From Lysobacterales bacterium 66-474 (GTDB lineage Bacteria > Pseudomonadota > Gammaproteobacteria > Xanthomonadales > Rhodanobacteraceae): 64,000 nucleotides of DNA. The notes below the pieces were generated by a model, which had not been told where the DNA came from, ran no database searches, and saw only the letters and a list, made by a program, of their open reading frames with translations. Both the position numbers and the translations under genes were made by a program. The stretch spans positions 186,001 through 250,000 of the forward strand of contig MKWP01000004.1 of NCBI GenBank assembly GCA_001899805.1, given 5' to 3'. Below, in pieces: positions 38,033 through 44,491 of the stretch; positions within the stretch are counted from its first letter, which is position 1, and the number at the start of each line of letters is the position of its first letter.

Positions 38033-38530
38033 ATGGAATCTGGAACTGTGCTGCGTGGAATTGGGTGCGCGTTGTCGGTGGCTTTGTTGTCGGCTTGCGC
38101 GACCTCTTACGTGCTTGTTGGGAATCAACATGCGCCAACCAATCCCGATCAGGTGCGCGTGCTAATCCAACCACCCCCGCACTACGAAACGATTGCCATC
38201 CTTCAAACGTCTGATATGGCCGGGAAGCCTTGTTTCACGGCCCAATGCAAGACGAACAAGGTTATGAGCCGCCTAAAGGATCAGGCCGCGAAGCTCGGCG
38301 CTAACGCAATCCTGCTTGAAGGTTTGGGTTCCCGCTATGTAGGCTCCGTGGGCAGTAGCTACGGCACTGCGAGCTACGGCCACGGGTATGCCTACGGCTC
38401 AGGCATCGGCATTTCGACGGCGATCAATAGCGAGACGGGAAAGGCGCTCGCCATCTATGTCCAATCCGATCCGATCTACACGCCCGGCTACATACCCCCA
38501 GGCGCAATACCGGAAGGCAGCCACCACTGA
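38033..38530 (+). CDS. Island lipoprotein, unknown
   Basis: 165 residues. Lipobox LLSAC near residue 22. Core HYETIAILQTSDMAGKPC and LKDQAAKLGANAILLEGL, similar to a lipoprotein fold seen near RcsF/DUF4156-type proteins. Glycine/tyrosine-rich middle (SSYGTASYGHGYAYGSG). Starts three bases after the previous stop, so it is third in the cargo operon. Exact function not known. Confidence 0.68.
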   Translation: MESGTVLRGIGCALSVALLSACATSYVLVGNQHAPTNPDQVRVLIQPPPHYETIAILQTSDMAGKPCFTAQCKTNKVMSRLKDQAAKLGANAILLEGLGSRYVGSVGSSYGTASYGHGYAYGSGIGISTAINSETGKALAIYVQSDPIYTPGYIPPGAIPEGSHH

Positions 38531-39007
38531 CAGCCCGATTACGCCCTTCGGCGGGGGTTCTCGTTTCCGGCCGCGACAGAAAGCGCCGGGTGCATCGGTA
38601 CACCGCCATCCTTGGCGTCCCTGACTTCCCCGGCGCTGGTGCAGTGTGTAAGGCTGACCCCGCCGACGGTATCGGGCGAATCCCCGGCGACGTGTAGGGC
38701 GATTCCTACACGGCTGCCGCAGGTATCCGCCGGCATCATTACTGGGGGCTGTCCATGTTGCGAGAACGATAGCACAATCAGATACTTAACCTTGCACGCA
38801 ATGGGTTGTAGTGGAGGACGTGCTACACAGGCCGATTGCGAGTGCAACGGCTATCGACCGCGCGGCATTCGTCGCTTCGACATAGCGGGCGACTTCGGGC
38901 GCGGCGCGCCTCATGCGCCGGAAACATTCGGTTCACCAAGCGCGGCATGAAGGGTGGAGGCCAAGCCCCGCGACGCGGATCACGGAGACCCCGAGTGTCG
39001 CGACACG

Positions 39008-39030
39008 TTGGCGGTAACTTTGACGGTAAC
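39008..39030. repeat. Integrase arm-type sites, right end
   Basis: TTGGCGGTAAC (39008-39018) and TGACGGTAAC (39021-39030), 12 bp apart like the left pair at 31213/31225. They repeat the left-end motif in the same orientation and mark the right arm of the element. Confidence 0.65.
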
Positions 39031-39116
39031 CACAAATTCGCATGACACAAAAACGGCCACCTCTCAATGTCTTAGCCGCTTAATGTGATAGTGCCTCTAC
39101 ACCATCGAACACGAAC

Positions 39117-39143
39117 AAGCCCATGGGTCCATGGGCTTTTTTT
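39117..39143 (+). terminator. Intrinsic terminator, probably the original tRNA-Met one
   Basis: Stem around AAGCCCAT...ATGGGCTT, with TTTTTTT after it. It sits about 20-30 bases after the degenerate tRNA-end match, where a tRNA terminator would lie before the island inserted. Confidence 0.6.
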
Positions 39144-39411
39144 GTTGCCGGTCGTGAACGCGGACCGCCGGTGATTTTGCGGCGCCCGTACGGCAACCGT
39201 GCACTTCGATGCCGCGGAGCGCGCTCGCGCGCGACCAAGCCTCCCCGTTGCGGCTCCGGCACGCCCGTCCCCGGAACAAGCGGCCCGCAGCGCATCATTG
39301 GGGGGCGCCAATACGCTGCGTCACAGCATTTCCGGTCAGATGAAATGTATTTGTAACATATTGATGTCAAACAAGTTAAACAACGTGCCATGAAATGATG
39401 GGAGATTTTTG

Positions 39412-39440
39412 TTGCACTGCACAATGAACTGCGTTAGGAT
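39412..39440 (+). promoter_or_regulatory. Promoter of the phasin gene
   Basis: -35 TTGCAC (39412-39417), 17-base spacer, -10 TAGGAT (39435-39440), 42 bases before the ATG. A small palindrome, TGCACTGCA, overlaps the -35 and could hold a regulator. Confidence 0.55.
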
Positions 39441-39481
39441 GGTCGTCAGTTCCAACCCACCTTGCTACGAGGACGCACACC

Positions 39482-39856
39482 ATGTACAGCCAAATCCAGA
39501 AACAGTCGCTCGACCTCGGCAAGCAGTTCGCCGAGCAGGCCTACAAGGCGCAGATCACCGCGCTCAAGGGCATCGCCGAAATCCAGACCCTGCAGGTCAA
39601 GGCGCTGGAATCGCAGGCCAAGTCGAACCTGGCGTTCGTCGCCGATTCGCTGGAAGTCCGCGAAGCCCAGGACGTCACCGCGCTGTGGCCGAAGGGCCTC
39701 GACTTCGCGCGTGACAGCGTCGAAGCCGCCTACGCGGCCGGCCAGGAAATCCTGGGCGTCGCGCAGAAAACCGCCGAGCAGTTCGGCGACCTGACCCGCA
39801 ACAGCTTGAAGGCGGCCAACGACGCCGCTGCCGCGCCCGCCAAGAAGGCGCGTTGA
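39482..39856 (+). CDS. Phasin family protein
   Basis: 124-residue amphipathic helical protein of the phasin (Phasin_2) family: YSQIQKQSLDLGKQFAEQAYK, then FGDLTRNSLKAAND, ending in a lysine/alanine tail (PAKKAR). Phasins coat polyhydroxyalkanoate granules; here, with no pha genes nearby, a stress or surface role is also possible. Own promoter and a strong terminator, so a monocistronic unit. Confidence 0.85.
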   Translation: MYSQIQKQSLDLGKQFAEQAYKAQITALKGIAEIQTLQVKALESQAKSNLAFVADSLEVREAQDVTALWPKGLDFARDSVEAAYAAGQEILGVAQKTAEQFGDLTRNSLKAANDAAAAPAKKAR

Positions 39857-39944
39857 TCCGAAAGGATCAGAAGGTACTTCCCAGAGGTACCCAAAAGAAA
39901 GTACGCGCGGCGGAGACCCCCCTCCCTCCTGCGGCGCGACTCCG

Positions 39945-39973
39945 ACCGGACGGCGCAAGCCGTCCGGTTTTTT
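39945..39973 (+). terminator. Intrinsic terminator of the phasin gene
   Basis: Perfect 10-bp stem ACCGGACGGC/GCCGTCCGGT with GCAA tetraloop and six T. The strongest terminator in the window. Confidence 0.9.
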
Positions 39974-39987
39974 ATTGGGGGTTTTTT

Positions 39988-40142
39988 GCGATCATCCGTG
40001 ATCGCGGCTGCTCCAGAGTCATTCGCAAGCGGGAACCTTCCGACTTCGCAAACAGCGGAACGGGCATCCAAAGCCGCCATTGGAGCTTTGCCATCCATGG
40101 CCAAGAGCTCCGTGGCCAAGAACTCCGTCCTGACTTTCCACC
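39988..40142 (+). repeat. Hairpin/box repeat family, copy B
   Basis: Hairpin GCGATC-N6-GATCGC (39988-40005), then CGGAACGGGCATCC, the segment GCCATCCATGGCCAAGAGCTC (40090-40110) and box CTGACTTTCCAC near 40130. Lies between the phasin terminator and the pirin gene's 3' end. Confidence 0.65.
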
Positions 40143-40194
40143 AACACCTGCTCCGCCCACAGCGCTCGGAGGGTCCTGGTACATCCTTGATCCG

Positions 40195-41034
40195 CTAGAA
40201 ACGACCGGACTGGTAATCCTGCATCGCCTGCACGATCTGCTCGGGCGTGTTCATCACGAACGGACCGTAACGCGCGACGGATTCGTTGAGCGGACGTCCG
40301 GCGACCAGCAGCACGCGCGCGGCCTTCGCATCCACCGGTACCGCAAGCTCCACGGCGCCGCCTTTCGACAGCACGCCGAGCTCACGCAAGCCCAGTACGT
40401 CGGCGCCGACGTGCGCCGCGTCGCCCTCGAACACGTAGGCGAACGCGCTGTGTCCTTCCGGCAATGGCACCGTGAGCTGCGCGCCAGGTTCCAGCGCGAT
40501 GTCGAGATAAACCGGTTCGATCGCGATGCCGTCCACCGGACCGCGCACCCCGAACGCCTCCCCGGCGACCACGCGCACCTTCACGCCCGACGCGGGTTCG
40601 GCCGTCGGAATCTTTTCCGGCGCGATGTCCTGGTAGCGCGGGTCGGTCATCTTGTCCTTCGCGGCAAGATTGACCCACAACTGGAAACCGCGCATCAGGC
40701 CGTGTTCCTGCTCGGGCATTTCCGAATGCACGATGCCGCGGCCCGCGGTCATCCACTGCACGCTGCCGGATTCCAGCAAACCGGAATTGCCGTGGTTGTC
40801 GCGATGGCGCATGCGACCGTCCAGCATGTAGGTGACGGTTTCGAAGCCGCGATGCGGATGGTCGGGGAAGCCGGCGATGTAATCGGTGGCCGAATCGGAA
40901 CCGAACTCGTCCAGCAGCAGGAACGGGTCGAGCGAGTCGAGCATCGGCTGGCCGATCACGCGGGTCAGCTTGACGCCGGCGCCGTCGCTGGTCGGGATGC
41001 CGCGCACGCGGCGGGTGATGGTACGGGAAGCCAT
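40195..41034 (-). CDS. Pirin family protein
   Basis: 279-residue bicupin. Iron-binding histidines in FPDHPHRGFETV, IVHSEMPEQEHG and a conserved Glu; RRVRGIPTSDGAG near the N-terminus. Bacterial pirins act as quercetin dioxygenases or redox-linked regulators; which applies here is unknown. Complete. Confidence 0.92.
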   Translation of the reverse strand: MASRTITRRVRGIPTSDGAGVKLTRVIGQPMLDSLDPFLLLDEFGSDSATDYIAGFPDHPHRGFETVTYMLDGRMRHRDNHGNSGLLESGSVQWMTAGRGIVHSEMPEQEHGLMRGFQLWVNLAAKDKMTDPRYQDIAPEKIPTAEPASGVKVRVVAGEAFGVRGPVDGIAIEPVYLDIALEPGAQLTVPLPEGHSAFAYVFEGDAAHVGADVLGLRELGVLSKGGAVELAVPVDAKAARVLLVAGRPLNESVARYGPFVMNTPEQIVQAMQDYQSGRF

Positions 41035-41166
41035 GGGACACCTCCGGTTGGATCAGATGTGTTGATCAGACCGGTCCAAGATGCGCCCGCGGCACGCAGG
41101 AAACAATACCCGGGGCTGGAACACTGCGTTCACGAAACGGGCACGGGGCGAGACGCCTTGCCTGCG

Positions 41167-41916
41167 CTAAAGCACCCAGCGGAAGGCCCGGCGCAACTCG
41201 GCTTCGGCATTTTCCTTGTAGCAGCGACCGTGCGCGAGGATCACCCTTTGCGGGCGCCAAGCCATGATCCCCGCGAAACACGCGCGGGCGAGCCGTTTGC
41301 GGCCCAGAAAGGTCATGCGCATGTCCAGCGGCGCCTTGCCGTCGGGATCAAGCACGCCGCCAAGACGCGCGAGCCAATGCATGCCGCGGGAAATCTTGCC
41401 GCGCTCGAAGTTCTCGATCAGGTCGGCCAACACCAACGTGGCGCTGGCGCGATGGAAAAAAACGAATTCCTCGATCACGCGGCTGCCGCGAAAGCGCAGT
41501 TGATCGAGATCCGCCGCCCATGCCGGTGGCGCGACGTCGGCAAGATCGGCATCGAAGGCCACTTCGATCTTCTGCGATGCCGCCCGTTGGCGCACGCCGG
41601 GCGCCGCCCACGCGACGGCGGCCGGGTAACGCCGTTTCCACGCGCCGATCGAGGCGTAGTGCAGAAGATTGGGCGACACCAGGTGCCGCACCGGACCCAG
41701 CGCATCGATGGCCGCGAACAAGCCTTCATCGGGCGCGATCGGCGAATGGCACCACAGGCCACCATCGCGCAAACGCACGATGGTCATGCGGGTGGGAAAC
41801 GGCATGCTCGTGCCGAACGCCGCAGCCATGCGCACGACCGGCCCATCCGCAATCCAGATATCTGCCGCGATCGGCTTCAGTTGGTTCAGCGGTTCGTAGA
41901 GTTCGATGCCGGTCAT
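41167..41916 (-). CDS. DUF4336 family protein
   Basis: 249 residues, a divergent metallo-beta-lactamase-like fold family. Start LYEPLNQLKPIAADIWIADGP; LVSPNLLHYASIGAWKRRYP; end ILAHGRCYKENAEAELRRAF. The metal-site HxHxD is not obvious. Function unknown. ATG at 41916, with repeat copy E upstream. Confidence 0.8.
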   Translation of the reverse strand: MTGIELYEPLNQLKPIAADIWIADGPVVRMAAAFGTSMPFPTRMTIVRLRDGGLWCHSPIAPDEGLFAAIDALGPVRHLVSPNLLHYASIGAWKRRYPAAVAWAAPGVRQRAASQKIEVAFDADLADVAPPAWAADLDQLRFRGSRVIEEFVFFHRASATLVLADLIENFERGKISRGMHWLARLGGVLDPDGKAPLDMRMTFLGRKRLARACFAGIMAWRPQRVILAHGRCYKENAEAELRRAFRWVL

Positions 41917-41964
41917 GAGAAGTGCACGTATCCATTGACTACGCACCGAGCGAAGCGGCTGGTG

Positions 41965-42062
41965 GTGAGAAGTCAGGACAGGGATGTCCGTTCTGGTTCC
42001 GGCGGATTCGATGCGCATTTACTTGCACGCGCACCAATGACGCAGCGATCAGGGACGATCGC
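41965..42062 (-). repeat. Hairpin/box repeat family, copy E (behind the UPF0149 gene)
   Basis: Minus strand: hairpin GCGATC-N6-GATCGC (42045-42062) four bases after the UPF0149 gene stop; ends with CTGACTTCTCAC near 41965. Same length as copies C and D. Confidence 0.65.
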
Positions 42063-42066
42063 AAAA

Positions 42067-42798
42067 CTAATGCACCCAATGTCCCCCGCGCCGCGCCGGC
42101 GCGTTGGGAAACGCACTGGATGATGCCCCGCCGCCGGCAGTGCGTTCGCGCTCGGTGGGCGGACGCACGCGCCAGTAATGCGCGACCGCTTCCACCGCTT
42201 CCGGGATCTGCGCGAGGCAAGCTTCGTACTCGTTGTCGTCGAGCTTGGCGATCGGCACATCTGCCGCGAGCACGCCTTCGTCCACCGCCAGCGCCATGAT
42301 CGGGCTCAACATTTCCAGCAGCTCGCCATCCTCGGCGAGGCGTGACTCCCAGATCGATGCACGCAGGTCGATGCCGCGGCTGAAACCTTCGCACCAGCCT
42401 GCCGCACTCAGGTCGCTGTGGGTGCGTTGTTCGGTTTCGACTTCGGTTTCGACTTCGGCTTCGGCCTCGACTTCACCCAGCACCGGCTCGTAGGTTTCGC
42501 CTTCGAGCTCGGCGGGGATCGAGTCGTTGAGCTTGGCAAGCAAGGCCAGCACCGCGGCACCCTGCTCGGGGTCATCGAACGGCGCGTGCAACACCTCGGG
42601 CAGCCACTCTTCCGGCAGCGCCGGATCGGGTCCGATCGCGAGTGCGGTCAGCATGCCGTGCACGCCGTCCAGCAACATGGTTCCGTCGGAATCGCGCGCA
42701 TGCCCGCGCAGCCAGCGATCGAGCACTTCCAGTTCGCTGTCGTCGATGATTTCCGGATTGGCGGGCGCGGCGTCCATGCCCGCATCATCGGGGTGCAT
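42067..42798 (-). CDS. UPF0149 (YecA-like) family protein
   Basis: 243 residues. Opening EIIDDSELEVLDRWLRGH and GTMLLDGVHGMLTALAIGPDP; WCEGFSRGIDL in the middle, a UPF0149 hallmark. The linker near 115 is a tandem hexanucleotide repeat that gives VEAEAEVETEVETE. Function unknown. Four bases after the xthA stop, so probably an operon; the ATG at 42798 was kept, 42777 is an alternative. Confidence 0.82.
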   Translation of the reverse strand: MHPDDAGMDAAPANPEIIDDSELEVLDRWLRGHARDSDGTMLLDGVHGMLTALAIGPDPALPEEWLPEVLHAPFDDPEQGAAVLALLAKLNDSIPAELEGETYEPVLGEVEAEAEVETEVETEQRTHSDLSAAGWCEGFSRGIDLRASIWESRLAEDGELLEMLSPIMALAVDEGVLAADVPIAKLDDNEYEACLAQIPEAVEAVAHYWRVRPPTERERTAGGGASSSAFPNAPARRGGHWVH

Positions 42799-42801
42799 CG
42801 C

Positions 42802-43569
42802 TCACTTCGCAAGTTCGAGGACCACGGGCGCGTGGTCCGACGGCCGCTCCCAGGTGCGCGGCACGCGGTCGATCGAAGCCGACGCCATGCGCCCGCGCAG
42901 GGCTTCGCTGGCGAGCACCAGATCGATGCGCAGGCCGAGGTTGCGACGGAACGCCGCCTGGCGGTAATCCCACCAGCTGAAATGGCCGGCCTCCCCGACA
43001 AAGGTGCGGAACGAGTCGACGAAACCCAGGCCGAGAATGCCGCGCAGCGCAGCGCGTTCGGGTTCGGAACACAGGATCTGGCCGCGCCACGCCTCCGGGT
43101 CGTGCACGTCGCGATCGTCCGGCGCGATGTTGAAATCGCCCAGCACGACGACCTTGCCGTGGCGTTGCAATTCGCCGCGCAGGTAGTCGGTGACCGCACC
43201 CAGCCACTTGAGCTTCCATTCGTACTTGTCGCTGCCGACGCTCTGGCCGTTGACGACGTACAGATCGACGATGCGCACGCCATCCACGGTCGCCGCCAGC
43301 ACGCGCCGTTGCGGATCGTCGAATCCGGGCACGCCCGCGACCACGTCTTCCAGCGGCCCGCGCGCGAGGATCGCGACGCCGTTGTAGGTCTTCTGGCCCG
43401 AATACGCGACGCGGTAACCGAGCGCTTCGATCGCTTCGCGCGGAAACTTGTCGTCCTCCGTCTTGGTTTCCTGCAAGGCCAGCACATCCGGCCTGGCCTC
43501 GCGGCACCACTGTTCGAGGTGCGGCAGCCGAACCTTCAGCGAGTTGACGTTCCAGGAGGCGATGCGCAT
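42802..43569 (-). CDS. xthA: Exodeoxyribonuclease III
   Basis: 255-residue AP endonuclease/3'-5' exonuclease for base-excision repair. Motifs: MRIASWNVNSLKVRLPHL, LALQETK (metal Glu), VVLGDFNIAPDDRDVHDP, and the terminal SDHAPVVLEL histidine. First gene of a pair with the UPF0149 gene. Repeat copy C begins 15 bases upstream of its start. Confidence 0.95.
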   Translation of the reverse strand: MRIASWNVNSLKVRLPHLEQWCREARPDVLALQETKTEDDKFPREAIEALGYRVAYSGQKTYNGVAILARGPLEDVVAGVPGFDDPQRRVLAATVDGVRIVDLYVVNGQSVGSDKYEWKLKWLGAVTDYLRGELQRHGKVVVLGDFNIAPDDRDVHDPEAWRGQILCSEPERAALRGILGLGFVDSFRTFVGEAGHFSWWDYRQAAFRRNLGLRIDLVLASEALRGRMASASIDRVPRTWERPSDHAPVVLELAK

Positions 43570-43584
43570 GCCGGCATTCTATGT

Positions 43585-43683
43585 GCGATCATCCCTGATC
43601 GCTGCAGTTGGCATCCAATGGTAGCGAACAATTGGTTTCGGTTGCCTGACACCACCACGGCCATCCATGCCCTGACTTTCCAC
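43585..43683 (+). repeat. Hairpin/box repeat family, copy C
   Basis: Hairpin GCGATC-N6-GATCGC (43585-43602), then GGCATCC, CGGCCATCCATGCCCTGACTT (cut by the box) and CTGACTTTCCAC near 43672. Fills the divergent gap between xthA and the GPP34 gene. Confidence 0.65.
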
Positions 43684-43767
43684 AAAAGCGTCTTCGCACA
43701 GCAACCCGTCGCTCACGACGGTTTCCCCAGACTCACGTTTTGCAAAATGTTCCCACGGAGAATTCCC

Positions 43768-44484
43768 ATGCTCGCCACCGACCTGTTGCTGCTCGCCCTC
43801 GACGACGAACGCGGCAGCGTGCTGCCGCAGGCGGCGATCGGCCTTGATTACGGCCTCTCCGGCGCGCTGACGATGGAGCTGGCGCTGCGCGGATGCATCC
43901 GCGTGGAGGACGAACGGGTTTTCACGTCCGGAACGTCCACCGATGACACGCTGCTCGACGACGCGTTGCGGGTGATCGCGGCCACGCCCGGCAAGACGCT
44001 TTCGCATTGGGTCCAGCACCTGCCCAGCAAGGTTGCCGGCCTGCGCCAGCGCCTGCTCGACCGCCTGGTCGCGCAAGGCACGCTGGCCATGCGCGAGAAG
44101 CGCGTGCTGCTGGTGTTCCACCGGAAGGTTTATCCGGAGCGCGATGCGCGGGTCGAACACGACATCCGCGCACGCATCGACGGTGTGTTGCTGCGCGGCC
44201 AGCCACCGGATGCCGAAACGGCCTGCCTGATCCACCTTGCCGCGGCGTGCCGCGTGACCGACGCGATCTATCCGCGCGGCCAACACGAGGCGATCAAGGC
44301 GCGCATCGAAGCCATCGACGACGCCGGCAACGCCGGCGCCAATGCGGTGTCGGGCGCCGTCGCGCAAGCCGAAACCGCCGCCGTCACCGCCGCGATGATG
44401 GGTGTCATCGCCGCCTCGACCATCGCCGCCACCAGCGCCGCGACTTCGGCCGCCTGCAGCGCCAGCGCGGTGTCCTGCCGCTGA
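43768..44484 (+). CDS. GPP34 (GOLPH3-like) domain protein
   Basis: 238 residues. GPP34 pattern: LLLLALDDERGSVLPQAAIGLDYGLSGALTMELALRG, DRLVAQGTLAMREKRVLLVF, and a long helical middle. Members bind phosphoinositides in eukaryotes; bacterial ones have no settled role. The last 50 residues are Ala/Thr-rich with two Cys. ATG at 43768 has CGGAGA upstream. Confidence 0.75.
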   Translation: MLATDLLLLALDDERGSVLPQAAIGLDYGLSGALTMELALRGCIRVEDERVFTSGTSTDDTLLDDALRVIAATPGKTLSHWVQHLPSKVAGLRQRLLDRLVAQGTLAMREKRVLLVFHRKVYPERDARVEHDIRARIDGVLLRGQPPDAETACLIHLAAACRVTDAIYPRGQHEAIKARIEAIDDAGNAGANAVSGAVAQAETAAVTAAMMGVIAASTIAATSAATSAACSASAVSCR

Positions 44485-44491
44485 GCCAATC

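Larger units (their letters stand above)
31099..39105 (+). mobile_element. Integrative element (satellite/P4-like) at tRNA-Met
   Basis: About 8 kb starting at the 3' end of tRNA-Met. Order: integrase, unknown protein, AlpA-like HTH, two small genes, primase, several unknown small genes, then cargo (Rap1a/Tai-like, exported small protein, lipoprotein). No capsid, tail or conjugation genes, so it looks like a phage-satellite type island. Integrase arm-site repeats lie at both ends. The right end is placed near 39095 by a degenerate tRNA-end match (GCCTCTACACCA against GCCTCTAGCCACCA) and by a displaced tRNA-type terminator at 39117. Base composition falls in 37200-38500. The right boundary is approximate. 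Confidence 0.75.
38531..39481. other. 950-bp gap: right end of the island, no gene seen
   Basis: No open frame here has convincing codon use or family. It holds an 8-bp hairpin CGTGTAGG-N6-CCTACACG (38691-38712), a 12-bp palindrome GTGTCGCGACAC (38995-39006), the right arm-site pair, the probable attR, the displaced tRNA terminator, and the phasin promoter. Confidence 0.6.

Noticed and set aside
38519-38527. AGCCACCAC as the right attachment site
   Set aside because: A 9-bp match to the tRNA end, but it is inside the end of the lipoprotein gene and left of the right-hand arm sites.
38539-38847. Minus-strand open frame of about 100 codons at the island end
   Set aside because: No ribosome site, no family, poor codon use.
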